Program-made: the position numbers and the translations under genes | Assembly (NCBI GenBank): GCA_020310875.1 | Contig: MU260067.1 | Coordinates: forward strand, 139,501-203,500 | Source of the DNA: Ceratopteris richardii | Lineage: Eukaryota > Streptophyta > Polypodiopsida > Polypodiales > Pteridaceae | Direction: 5' to 3' | DNA length: 64,000 nt | Notes under the pieces: generated by a model | What the model saw: the letters and a program-made list of their open reading frames with translations, nothing else | Told to the model about the DNA's origin: nothing | Databases searched by the model: none | In this document: positions 21,736 to 32,949 of the stretch, one piece after another | How positions within the stretch are numbered: position 1 is the first letter of the stretch | How the letters are laid out: each line of letters starts with the position of its first letter

Positions 21736-22830
21736 CAATGTAGAAGAGATGGTCATCATTCATACCTTGCTTTGAAGTCATATTCATAATCAGAAGTGAA
21801 TCCTCTTGTTCCTCTGTATAATTGTTGTAGTCTTTCCTTGACTTGTAGCCTCCTTGGTAGTTGTTATTGTAACTGTTGTTGTAGTTGTTCTTATAGCCTT
21901 GATGATGGTTGAATATTCCTCTTGATTGTGTATATCCACCTCTTTGGAAACCTCTACCTCTTTGATTCTTGAAGTTCCTGTAACACTCATCTGTAGTGTG
22001 ATTTGACAAACCACAAATATTAAATGGGGAAGAGTTGAACGATCTCCGCCTACCTTGCTTACCTCCTCTGCCTCTACCTCTTGAGTTTCTACCTCTCCCT
22101 GCATAGTTGGCTTGAGAGGTAGCTCCTTCATCCTCAATCTTCTTGATTTTCCCTTTCTCTTTAGACTTTCCTTTATCTGTATATAGAGCAGAAGAGTTAT
22201 TACCTCTTGATGAATCTCCATTTTTGCTAAGCTTGGCTTCATGGGTAAAGAGTTTCCCCATGAGTGTGGTAAGATTTGGAATCTGTATGTCCATGTACAA
22301 GTCCATGGCAGTTGTGAAGCTCTTCCATTTGTCATATGCCTTAATACCATTGATTACTTGTCCCACAATTTGCTCCTCTTCAATATCTTCTCCTATGCTT
22401 GCTAATTGGTCAGCCACATCCTTGACTTTGGTCACATACTCTGAGATACCTTGCTTGGGTTTCTTTCTTTGAGTGGTAAACTCAATCCACAATTGGTTCT
22501 TCCTAGCCCTTGTGTTGGAAGAAAAGTATGAAGACAATGTTTCCCAAGTCTCTTCGGATGTCTTACAGTTCCTAATATGTGGAAGAAGAAATTCAGAGAT
22601 ATTGTTAGTAAGTATGACCTTGCTAATGCATTTTTGGCACACCATGATTTGATTCTTTCATGCTCCTCTCTTGTAGGTTGTCCTTTGCTTATGAAAATGG
22701 GCATCTCCTCATCTCCTGAGATGTATCCATAGCGGCTCTTTCCTTGCAAGTATGTCTTCATCCTCAAGGACCATGCTTGGTAGTTGTTCCTGTCCAATTT
22801 ATCAATGAAGGAAGGAAAACCATCTCCCAT
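21710..22830 (-). pseudogene. Copia element F gag (with frameshift) and protease start
   Basis: Starts ATG at 22830 (MGDGFPSFIDKLDRNNYQAW), typical of copia gag. Near 22622 a frameshift moves reading to a second frame that stays open to 21710 and holds the UBN2-like segment and a Gly/Arg-rich nucleic-acid-binding zone. It also holds a zinc knuckle whose first Cys reads Phe (FNICGLSNHTTDEC), and the protease start. The same frameshift is present in the duplicated copy at 24190-24800, so it predates the duplication. Confidence 0.85.
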
Positions 22831-22842
22831 TTTACCTTATCT

Positions 22843-22856
22843 TTGCTCTCATACCA
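22843..22856 (-). promoter_or_regulatory. Primer binding site of element F, first copy
   Basis: The minus strand reads TGGTATGAGAGC directly beside the LTR end. This is the initiator tRNA-Met site with one substitution. The adjoining LTR terminus is also mutated (CAAGA for CAACA). Confidence 0.75.
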
Positions 22857-22857
22857 C

Positions 22858-23110
22858 TCTTGGGAAAGATGGATGGACACTCCAAGAAATGAGTTGGTAT
22901 TGCTAATCCTTGCTTTGTACTAGCCCTCTTTTACTTCAGAGTTGCATTGTAGGCCCTTTTAGCTTTCCAATGACCCTATTGCCTATGTACTTTGGAGATG
23001 GTCCTTGTAATGATTGATTCAAAATAGATAACTTCAACATTCAAAAATCATAAAAAACTTTCTATTTTGGTTCACACATTTGCTACTTGTTAAGCTCAGT
23101 GCTCCCAACA
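22858..23110 (-). repeat. 5' LTR of copia element F, first copy (253 bp)
   Basis: Minus strand from TGTTGGGAGC at 23110 to TTTCCCAAGA at 22858. It aligns with 24829-25081 at a constant offset of 1971 bp with few differences. This LTR is followed by PBS and gag, so it is a 5' LTR. The sequence beyond 23110 is flank, not internal element. Confidence 0.85.
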
Positions 23111-24182
23111 CAGTAGGAATTAGAAAAATTCCTTCTAGAGGTATCTAATTAGCTAAAAGAGCTAATGATTCCAAGTGGAATCACATAAAATGATTGACTA
23201 TACACAAAGCAATCCATTTAGCAAGTGTAGCATTACCCTCGATTTTTTAGGACCTCTGCAGAGAATGACCAATGACCACTTCGATGTGTTTTTCTCCCAA
23301 TCCACTAAATGGAATGTGTTGAAGTTGTCAGCATGTAGTAGACTTAGAGTTGATTCCAATGAGCTATAGAACATTGAAAATGATGGAGTAATGACTAAGA
23401 TATGAGCAATACAAAAGCATTGTTCTGAGTGACAATGATAGAGAGACCAATAGATATAAGCAATGATCTATTGTATTATATGACAATGTTGTACATGATC
23501 ATTGGCATAATAATCAATGCCCAATGATAGATAGAGGTGTAGGCTATAGAGTGAGCCTCTCTATTACATCAAAATGATAAACTCTAAGCTCAGCAATGGG
23601 ACCTCTTGTTCCGTGAGTTTTGAATTGATCTTTTTATAATGTTGTTCTTCATATTTGAATTTGAATTCAAATTTGGCTATCACTAAAAAAGGTGATCCCC
23701 TAGTCTAGGAGATATTCTCTCTAATGAATTCGTAACTTTTCAATCCATCTAACTCCATGAGTTTAGTGGCTTTTACAAATATTCCTTCAAGTCAATTCGA
23801 CTTTTACAAATGGTAAAAGATAAAGAATCCATAGCAATGATTCTCATGGGTCTTCAATTAATTGCACATATAATCTTCTCATGCCTAGCCAAGTGTGTAG
23901 GCTTGGCACTTGCACCAACACAATGTTCTGCCACAACCACAAATGTATAATATGGTACAATTAAGAGAAATCTCCCCATTGAGAATATAGAATAGAGCAC
24001 AGAAGGTAGCTCAAGTAAGGGATGAGGAGATGGAGAAAAAGGGTGTTAGATTCCTGTAGAGATATGGCATAAATGGAATAGCTAGCCCAAAAACAATAAC
24101 TCCAACATGCTAGCAAAAAAAAGATGAAATGAGTTGATTTGAGAAGAATCGGGAGCCTACCAAGAACTAGGGGATGACTAGC
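23111..24182. other. Flanking DNA included in the tandem duplication, copy 1
   Basis: No gene recognised. It contains a short open block (MIDYTQSNPF, 23175-23369) repeated in copy 2, and a perfect palindrome ATTTGAATTCAAAT near 23652-23668. It is the genomic neighbour of the 5' LTR of element F. Confidence 0.5.
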
Positions 24183-24189
24183 AAATTTA

Positions 24190-24810
24190 TTTTTGCTAAG
24201 CTTGGCTTCATGGGTAAAGAGTTGCCCCATCAGTGTGGTAAGATTTGGAATATGTATGTCCATGTACAAGTCCATGGCAGTTGTGAAGCTCTTCCATTTG
24301 TCATATGCCTTAATACCATTGATTACTTGTCCCACAATTTGCTCCTCTTCAATGTCTTCTCCTATGCTTGCTAATTGGTCAGCCACATCGTTGACTTTGG
24401 TCAGATACTCTGAGATACCTTGCTTGGGTTTCTTCCTTTGAGTGGTAAACTCAATCCACAATTGGTTCTTCCTAGCCCTTGTGTTGGAAGAAAAGTATGA
24501 AGACAATGTTTCCCAAGTCTCTTGGGATGTCTTACAATTCCTAATATGTGGAAGAAGAAATTCAGAGATATTGTTAGTAAGTATGACCTTGCTAATGCAT
24601 TTTTGACACACCATGAATTGATTCTTTCATGCTCCTCTCTTGTAGGTTGTCCTTTGCTTATGAAAATGGGCATCTCCTCATCTCCTGAGATGTATCCATA
24701 GAGGCTCTTTCCTTGCAAGTATGTCTTCATCCTCAAGGACCATGCTTGGTAGTTGTTCCTGTCCAATTTATCAATCGGAAGGAAGGAAAACCATCTCCCA
24801 TTTTACCTTA
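24190..24810 (-). pseudogene. Duplicated 5' part of element F gag
   Basis: Near-identical to 22221-22830, including the gag start block (DRNNYQAWSLRM) and the same internal frameshift near 24590. It ends at 24190, where the duplicated unit joins flank DNA of the first copy, so a chimeric frame runs on into non-coding sequence. The start-codon region has a 2-bp difference (ATCGGAAGG) that moves the ATG out of frame. Confidence 0.85.
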
Positions 24811-24815
24811 TCTTT

Positions 24816-25081
24816 GCTCTAATACCACTGTTGGGAAAGATGGATGGACACTCCAAGAAATGAGTTGGTATTGCTAATCCTTGCTTTGTACTAGCCCTCT
24901 TTTACTTCAGAGTTGCATTGTAGGCCCTTTTAGCTTTCCAATGACCCTATTGTCTATGTACTTTGGAGATGGTCCTTGTAATGATTGATTCAAAATAGAT
25001 AACTTCAACATTCAAAAATCATCAAAAACTTTCTATTTTGGTTCACACATTTGCTACTTGTTAAGCTCAATGCTCCCAACA
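24816..25081 (-). repeat. Duplicated PBS and 5' LTR of element F, second copy
   Basis: PBS TGGTATTAGAGC at 24816-24827, then the LTR 24829-25081 with intact TGTTGGGA...TCCCAACA ends. These ends confirm the 253-bp LTR length that is blurred by mutation in the first copy. Confidence 0.87.
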
Positions 25082-26234
25082 CAGTAGGAATTAGAAAAAT
25101 TCCTTCTGGAGGTATGTAATTAGCTAAAAGAGCTAATGATTCCAAGTGGAATCACATAAAATGATTGACTATACACAGAGCAATCCATTTAGCAAGTGTA
25201 GCATTACCCTCGATTTTTTAGGACCTCTACAGAGAATGACCAATGACCACTTCGATGTGTTTTTCTCCCAATCCACTAAATGGAATGTGTTGAAGTTGTC
25301 AACATGTAGTAGACTTAGAGTTGATTCCAATGAGCTATAGAACATTGAAAATGATGGAGTAATGACTAAGATATGAGCAATACAAAAGCATTGTTCTGAG
25401 TGACAATGATAGAGAGACCAATAGATATAAGCAATGATCTATTGTATTATATGACAATGTTGTACATGATCATTGGCATAATAATCAATGAACAATGATA
25501 GATAGAGGTGTAGGCTATAGAGTGAGCCTCTATATTACATCAAAATGATAAACTCTAAGCTCAGCAATGGGACCTCTTGTTCCGTGAATTTTGAATTGAT
25601 CTTTTTATAATGTTGTTCTTCATATTTGAATTTGAATTCAAATTTGGCTATCACTAAAAATGGTGATCCCCTAGTCTAGGAGATATTCTCTCTAATGAAT
25701 TCGTAACTTTTCAATCCATCTAACTCCATGAGTTTAGTGGCTTTTACAAATATTCCTTCAAGTCAATTCGACTTTTACAAATGGTAAAAGATAAAGAATC
25801 CATAGCAATGATTCTCATGGGTCTTCAATTAATTGCACATATAATCTTCTCATGCCTAGCCAAGTGTGTAGGCTTGGCACTTGCACCAACACAATGTTCT
25901 ACCACAACCACAAATGTATAATATAGTACAATTAAGAGAAATCTCCCCATTGAGAATACAGAAGAGAGCACAGAAGGTAGCTCAAGTAAGGGATGAGGAG
26001 ATGGAGAAAAAGGGTGTTAGACTCCTGTAGAGATATGGCATAAATGGAATAGCTAGCCCAAAAACAATAACTCCAACATGCTAGCAAAAAAAAGATGAAA
26101 TGAGTTGATTTGAGAAGAATCGGGAGCCTACCAAGAACTAGGGGATGACTAGCGAGATGAAACCACCTTTTACTAAGGTGAAAGGAAAGTCGACAATGAG
26201 TGATGAGGGGGGAGTGCAAGGATGAGACCTTCAA
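25082..26234. other. Flanking DNA, copy 2, and junction to gypsy G
   Basis: Same content as 23111-24182 up to 26153. About 80 bp follow (26154-26234) that I do not recognise, leading into gypsy coding remnants. No gene supported. Confidence 0.5.
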
Positions 26235-28065
26235 GTGTCAAGTTTGAATGTAGACTCACAAAAAGATCAAGAAAAGGAACAAAAGAGGGAAAAAAATGAT
26301 AGAAGACATTTACCAGACAACCTAGCAAGAACTAAAATGTGTGGCACTAAAACACACTGTAAGTTTAGTGACAACCCCTCTATTAGTGGGTCACATCCTA
26401 AGGAATACACACTAGTAGGTAGGTCTGTATGATCTACTACATATGGATGCACGGTTTTGGAGTGAAATGCTAAGCATTGACATTTCATTGGGAGCACCAA
26501 TTCCTATGGAGAATGGTCTAGGAAATTTCTTGAAAATGTAGACCCCAATGACTGACTACCATAGTCTATGCATAGCAATTAAAATAGCCAGTCAAGAAAT
26601 TATGGGATTAATCATATATGATGGGTCTAGGATCAATCTAATGCCAAAAGCAATGATGAAGATGTTAGGACTTCAACCATCAAAGGAAGCACAATTCATG
26701 GTTACAATGGCATATCAAAGCAAGGTGAAGCCAATGGGAATAATTGAGAGGATAGAATCGACAATGCAAAGGTCTAAATTTATCCTAGATTTTGTTATAC
26801 TATGACTTTCTCTTATGACTGGAGGCTTTCCCTTACTACTAGGATGACCATGGCTCATACATGCAAAGGTCATCCATGGTTGGGAGTGGAATTATATGTG
26901 GGCACATGATGAGGATAAGATGAAGCAATTGCAAATGGAGAATGGCCCTTACTACACATAGATGGGTACAACTAGTTCATCAAGCAGGAAGATCTTGAAT
27001 CTCCTAGGTTAAGCAATATTTTTGAACGTGAGGACATCCTAAGATGGATGGGAGTAGAATCTTCTTCGTGTTATGTGGTTACTTGCCAAGATGAGAAGGT
27101 AGGGAACGAGAAGCAAACCAAGGGAAGATTATGGAACAGGAAGAATCACCAAAAGGTAAACATGGCAATAAGATCGAATTAATTCGAGAACAAGAGGAGA
27201 ACCCCACAACAATGGCAAAAGGAGACAGAGAACAATAAATACCTAGAAGAAATACCCAAGAGCTGATTGCAAGGAGAACTTGGGATACCAAGATCAAAGA
27301 AGTTTAGGCCTATAGGGACTCCTAGTTTAGCAAACAGAATGAAGTGTATTCAACACCATGAAAAGCGGACATGACCCTGACAGTCTAAGAAGTCAATTTA
27401 GGAGAAGTAGGGGAAGAAAAATCAATTCTGAGATCCTTGTGGATTTAGGGAGAGACTATTCTCTAACACAACATAAAAACCTTCTTGTGAAGCTTCAAAG
27501 CTGTTTTTTCTGTGGAATTATAAGGACCTCGCAAGAATCCCTACGATGCTAGGAATCCACACTATCCCATTAATTCCAAACGTGAGACCTAGAAGAGGAA
27601 GGATTTATTGCCTCTCAAAAGTAACTCTCCTTGAGGGATTTCCTACCCATTTTCGGAATAGGTAGTGGAAGATGTGGCTGGGCACTCACTTTATAGTTTC
27701 ATGGATGGGTAGAGCATGTATATTTAGATTGAGATACATCATCAAGATAGACCCAAAATAGAATTCATTACACCATGGGGAACTTACATTTACAACAAAA
27801 TGGCCTTTTGAATAAAAAATGCTCTAGCTACTTTCAACCAAACCATCTCGATCATTTTTTGGAATTTTTTATTAGGATCCTTACAAATATTCATGGATGA
27901 TTTCTCCACATTTTTAACAATCAAAAAAATCAATCCAATCAAGATCCTTGATGAACACTTGGCTCACCTTGTTCTCCTCTTTAAGAAGTTTCGAGAAACT
28001 AACCTTAGGTTGAACCCCAATAAATGTCACTTCGTGGTCGCTAAAGGCACCCTTCTTCAAAATCA
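26235..28065 (+). pseudogene. Ty3/gypsy element G: protease and RT remnants
   Basis: A retropepsin-like segment at 26548-26805 reads IMGLIIYDGSRINLMPKAMM, with YDGS in the place of the D-(S/T)-G motif. RT segments follow: a Pro/Arg-rich approach with RGRIYCLSKVTL near 27593-27635, MAF-IKNALATFNQT near 27800-27845, and the catalytic FMDDF at 27890-27905. [23 protein letters not shown] ends it near 28035. Many stops. It breaks off at about 28065, where copia RT starts in the same orientation. The motif style suggests a non-chromovirus (Tat/Athila-like) lineage, which is tentative. Confidence 0.75.
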
Positions 28066-29040
28066 AAAGAAAAGCAGATGGTACTATAGACAAGTATAAA
28101 GCAAGATTAGTTGTCAAAGGATATGCACAAAAGAAAGGTATTGAATATTATGAGACTTTTTCTCCTACATCTATAATGACTTTGATGTGAATGATTTAGG
28201 TATTTTTCATTATTATCTTGGGATTGAATTCAAGTACAGAGATGAGTGTATCTACATGATAGCAAAAACACATTGAGAAATTATTGGAAAGGTTTTAGAT
28301 GACAGATTCCAAGCCTATGTAGACACCTATGGATGTCAATGTCAATATAGGCAGAAGCAAATTCAGAACCATTTGATGCTAATTATATAGTCAAGTAGTA
28401 GGTTGCTTGATATATCTATGTAATACGTCCGAAAGTTTAGTTTCTAGTTTCTCAAGTATCTAGGTTCATGCACAGTCTGATTAAGATTCATTGGAAAGTA
28501 CTTAAGCAAATTTTTAGATGTTTGAAGGGAACTTCCAATTATGCTATGATATTTAGGAAGTCCACATTTCTTACTTAAAGGTTTTTTAGATTATGATTGG
28601 GTAGGTGATAAAGACTCAAGAAGCACAAGTAGCTATGGTTTCTATCTATAAGATTGTCTTATCTATTGCTTATCCAAGAAACAACCTATAGTTCCTACAT
28701 CTTCAAGTGAAGTAGAGTATAGGGCTACCTTTACAGCTACACTTGAATCAGTTTGGTTATAGAAGATAGTTAGTTATCTTGATGTTCATATTCATCTTCC
28801 AATTCAGATATTTTGAGATAGTTAGAGTGCTATAACTATTGCAAAGAACCCTAGTCATCATGCTAGGACAAAGCATACAGAGTTTCATTACCACTATATT
28901 GAAGAACACATATCTAAGAAGCACATTGAGCTGGTCTACATACCCACAAGTGAAAATGTTGTAGATATTTTTACCAAAGCATTATCTAGAGAAAATCAAA
29001 GGAATTTTTGCAAGCTCTTAAACCTTGTACCATTATGACA
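28066..29040 (+). pseudogene. Ty1/copia element H: RT fragments and RNase H
   Basis: Begins within RT ([30 protein letters not shown], near 28078-28165). It then jumps, by internal deletion at about 28190, to the region after the active site (DLGIFHYYLGIEFKY). RNase H follows, with CLSKKQP near 28670 and SSEVEYR, and with FHYHYIEEH near 28885-28910. The polypurine tract GAAGGGGGGGA lies at 29043-29053. The YVDD box and much of the palm are gone. Confidence 0.8.
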
Positions 29041-29054
29041 TTGAAGGGGGGGAC

Positions 29055-29600
29055 TATTGGAAACAATGTTAGAAAGGTCCATAATTCTCAACAAGTAACA
29101 ATTCTGGTTCATGTCTTTAAGAGATCCCAGTATAAGTAGTACTCTTCATTAGAGTTTCTACAAGAAAACCATGCGAGCAACATGGCTAGATCAATGATCT
29201 CCTTAAAGACCTACCTAGGTTCAAAACCCATCACGCTCAGTGGTGCAACACAAACTTTTGCAAATAAGTTTTTCGTGAGTTGCTTTTTGGTTCCATTTTT
29301 CATGCATCACTTTTTCATGAGACCATGGTTTTTCTTTTGCTTTATTTCACACACACACACACACATGCTTCATACCTTTTAGGCACATAATCTCTTATAT
29401 CAAGTTCCTATTTCTACCTAGATTCAGATATTGTCAGTTTGAATCATATTCACACATTGTAATTTGACATTTGAATATAAGATAGTGTATATGAGCAATC
29501 TAGCTTACTGTACACTTTGAAAATCTTGTCTATTCTCTCTCTCTCTCTATTTCTCACTCATCTCTTTTTGAGTATTAAGGTGTATATGCTAATGTTCATG
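29055..29600 (+). repeat. Probable 3' LTR of copia element H
   Basis: Follows the polypurine tract and starts TATTGGAAAC, probably a mutated TGTTGGAAAC. It includes a short (AC)n run at 29349-29365 and a (CT)n run at 29535-29548. The right boundary is not resolved because no partner LTR is present. Confidence 0.4.
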
Positions 29601-30054
29601 TGTTGGAAGATCATGTAAACATGTGATTATTGTTGTTGAGGCCCACCCCACTTCCAACTGTTTTGTATTTTTGGGAGATCATTTGATGCCTCAAAAGTAG
29701 TTTATGACATAATTTTTAACTAGGCTGGCCATTAGATATAAAGCGATTGAATCTCCCAAAAAAACTATAAATAGAGCTAGAAAGCTCATTTTTTGAGGTT
29801 AGCTTGTTCCAGATAGATTGTATGTGAATTGAGCATTGTAAGAGCTTTGACGAATAGAAGTAATTCTCCTTTGATTCTCCCTATTATTATCTCTTCCATT
29901 TGTGTATATGTGTGTGCGCATTAGTATGCTTCTCACCTTCACCTTCGTGCATATCACTCATTCATGATCGTCATCTCATCCTTACACCTCCGTTGATTGA
30001 AACTTACGAAGGTGAAGCTCCACGATGCGATACTCATCCTTGTCTAGAACAAGA
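29601..30054 (+). other. LTR-like leader with TATA box before gypsy I
   Basis: No coding. A good TATA motif (ACTATAAATAGAG, about 29764-29776) is followed by pyrimidine-rich sequence, as in plant LTR promoters. The sequence then passes without a normal leader into the middle of gypsy RT at about 30055, so an internal deletion is likely. Confidence 0.4.
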
Positions 30055-31575
30055 CCATTCAAAGTTATGCCCTTTGGTTTGACAAATGTGCATGCAACTT
30101 TCCAAATATTAATGTGTCATGTCTTTAGAAAATTTTCTCAAAAATCTTTGGAAACATATCTGAATGAATTATGTGTATATTTTTCACTATGAACTAAGCA
30201 TATCATAATGTTGATTTTTTTTTTGCTAAATGCACAAAATATGGAGTTTCATTAAATCCAAAAAATGCATTTTCATGGTAAGATATGGAAAAATCTTGGG
30301 ATATTTTGTCTCAAAAATGGATTTATCCACATGTATCTTATCATTGCTATACCATTCTATGCTTTTATTACAAAATTCAAATGGAATGAAGAGTGTGACA
30401 AAGCCTTTGAAGAGTTGAAGCATAAAATTCTAATAGCTCCCATATTCAAAGCACCACACTATAATAAGATCTTCCACGTACATGTTGATGTGTCTAACTA
30501 TGCCATAAAATGTATATTAATGCATCCTACTAATAAAGGTAGTTTGATTTTCCCATTGTCTATCCTAGTCGACAACTCAAAAATGGTGAAAAAAACTATA
30601 TCACTACTAAAAGAGGAGGCTTAAGAATTATATATGGTCACGAAATTTAGAAATTATTAGCTCCCCAAAAAAAATTAAGTTTTTTCTCTATCATGACACC
30701 CTTTCTTTACCGTGTGAACGAATGTCCAACGCTCGAAGATTGGTAAGATGGTTTCTCCTTCTTATGGACTTTTACTTTGAAGTCATTGTTAGAAAAGGTA
30801 ATATGCACATGCACGTGGATCACCTCTCTAGGTTGAAAAATGGTGATCTACCAAACTGGCTATTATATGAATTGTTTGATGTCTATTTTTTCAATCTAGT
30901 AGTACCAAAATGGACAGACATCATGTTCCTATACTCACATATGGTCCATTGAATGAGTGTCTTCCATCAAAAAAGAAAGAAATCATAGAATTTAGAGATC
31001 TTCAGATCATTACTAGAAGTATCAACAAGAAAGATGAATGAGGTATTTTGTCTTGTTTTGTGAAAGAAGATAAGAAACGAGATCTTATTACATAAGCCCA
31101 CATTGCCAATTTGGGTTGGTATTTCACACAAACTAAGGCCTTGCAAAACTTAAATCAATTAGGATCTTATTGGTCACACATGGTAAAGGATGTTCATGAT
31201 TATTTTTCTAGTTGTCATTTTAGCATTGAAAGACCAACCACGGAGCACTCAACTCTATATTAGGTGATGATAGCACTAGAATGGAGTAAACTTATTGTGG
31301 ATTATCTTTGTGAAGAAGTACTTCCAAAAGATATTACTATTTCTAGAAGAAAAGCACTTCAAGAAGAATGTAAAGAATAATCTCTCATGGGAAACAAACT
31401 CTATTAGAGAGGGAAAGATAATGTTTTGAAATTGTGCATACATGAAAGTGAATACTTACCTAATCTTTTCCTATCGATTCTCTAATTTTTTTTTTCATAT
31501 AATTGCTCAAGTAGCTCTACATGGTTGGATAGCTGATGACCTTTCCACTCATATATTTTTGATACTCTTAGTGTC
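30055..31575 (+). pseudogene. Ty3/gypsy element I: RT, RNase H and integrase start
   Basis: Starts in RT at KVMPFGLTN (30064-30090). It continues with SLNPKKCIFM-type sequence across frames (30235-30285) and the RT/RNase H connection (FKWNEECDKAFEELKHKIL, 30375-30430). RNase H follows (FHVHVDVSNYAIKCIL). The RNase H end reads FEVIVRKGNMHMHVDHLSRL (30777-30835). An integrase zinc-region remnant lies at 31090-31260, and its continuation probably reaches 31575. Stops and frameshifts occur throughout. The antiparallel integrase fragment then interrupts it. Confidence 0.8.
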
Positions 31576-31579
31576 AGAA

Positions 31580-32200
31580 TGAGAAACTCAATGCCTAATT
31601 AGCATTTTTTCCATACATCCAATTGAATGGTGTCTTTCCTAACATTGTTTTATAAGCAACTCTATAGGTCCAAATTGCATGATGCAACTATTTGTCCCAA
31701 TGAGAGCACTTGTTATTCATTATTTTTTTAATTAATGTGCAATGAATTTGGTTAGTCCCTTGGCTTCAGCATTCATCTAAGGATGATAAGGGGCTGATTT
31801 CTTTTGCACTGTTAGAATTATTCTAATAGGAACTCAATAACATCATTTATAAAGTGTGTTCCCCTATCACGTACTATTTCAATAGGTAAGCTAAACCTAG
31901 TGAAGGTTTCTTTTAACAGAAACGTAGAAATGGTTTGAGTATCTGATTATCTTGTAGCTCTTTTCTTGACCCACTTTGTCAAATAATGTGTTGCCACTAT
32001 AATATACTCCATATGTGAACCTTTTTCTAGGGGGCTAATAGATCTAACAAAAAATATTCCCCACTTAGCCTCTTATTGTCATCAATGATCTACGTGAAAT
32101 TTGATCTTTTTGAAAAGGATATTTGGTTCTTTGACATATATCACATCTTTCTCCACAAGATCTTGCATCCATGTGCAACATAAGCCACCATAAGTAAGCA
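31580..32200 (-). pseudogene. Ty3/gypsy element J: antiparallel integrase fragment
   Basis: Read on the minus strand from 32200: the zinc site CDICQRTK-like (about 32150-32125), then EYIIVATHYLTKW near 32010-31980. Next is the core strand EIVRDRGTHFINDVI near 31880-31840, with the second catalytic Asp, and SAPYHP near 31790. It ends with a WTYRVAYKTMLGKTPF block near 31675-31625. This is about 600 bp of a gypsy integrase lying inside another gypsy integrase of opposite direction. It has no LTR, so it is not a standard insertion. Confidence 0.72.
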
Positions 32201-32208
32201 AAAGGTAT

Positions 32209-32615
32209 ATGCTTGAATTGTTTGTTGAGGAGAGAAATGTCTACTTGAAACTCTTGAGTGAGCCATTAAAAGGTAAAAGGGCATATCATGATGCGTACAT
32301 TAAGGATAAATGTTTGCAAGAACGAGACCATGTTCTAGTGTACACACGAAAACAACATGCCACAAAGATTGAGAATAGAGGCCATGGACCATTTGTGATA
32401 AACAAAATCTCCATAGGAGGTGCGGTCTAGTTAGCCACTTTTTAGGGTGATATCCTGCCCAATTACATTAGTGGATGCCACATCAAGAGGTATCTTGAGC
32501 CTTTGATATATCATATGATGGCAAGACTCCAAGCTCCTAGATATATAGAGGCCAAGGAGCCTAAGAATAGAGAAGAAGATCAAGAAGGCATTGGGCAAAG
32601 AATCCTTTGACATGA
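32209..32615 (+). pseudogene. Ty3/gypsy element I integrase C terminus, resumed
   Basis: The plus-strand frame reads ELFVEERNVYLKLLSEPLKGKRAY, then ERDHVLVYTRKQHATKIENR and GPFVINKI. The last is the GPF motif of the gypsy integrase C-terminal (GPY/F) domain. A stop at 32429 and frame changes precede a tail that ends near 32610. This completes the plus-strand element broken at about 31575. Confidence 0.75.
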
Positions 32616-32949
32616 GTAATAGATGCTAGGGCTTTCTAACACTCATCCTTCCAACCATATTCAAGTATTTACATTGAGATTTAAAGATGAGAAACCATTG
32701 GAAAAAATGCCATTGCCACACGCCATGTTAGGAACAGATTTCAAGGAGAGAATGATGACACATATACACTCAAGCACATCAAAGAGCTTGATTTGCATCG
32801 AATTAGCTTGGGATATGAAGGGAACTATCCATCAAAGAAACATCAATACTATCGACATGAAAGGAAGTGAACTATGAACAAAACATCTATATCTGCAATC
32901 TTGCAACAAAGCACATTCATGAAATTAGAAAAAGTGAAGTGATGTTTAT
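32616..32949. other. Unassigned sequence between gypsy I and the CACTA remnant
   Basis: An 84-codon plus-strand frame (32623-32877) shows no recognisable domain. I see no LTR end or TIR. The missing left end of the CACTA element could lie here but is not visible. Confidence 0.35.

Larger units (their letters stand above)
22221..26153 (-). repeat. Tandem duplication, unit about 1.97 kb (partial gag + LTR + flank)
   Basis: 22221-24182 and 24190-26153 match almost throughout, with rare substitutions and a 2-bp indel near 24775. The unit starts inside gag, passes through the PBS and 253-bp LTR, and includes about 1070 bp of DNA beyond the LTR. Breakpoints therefore do not match retroelement ends, which indicates segmental tandem duplication after insertion. 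High identity implies it is much younger than most of the region. Confidence 0.9.
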
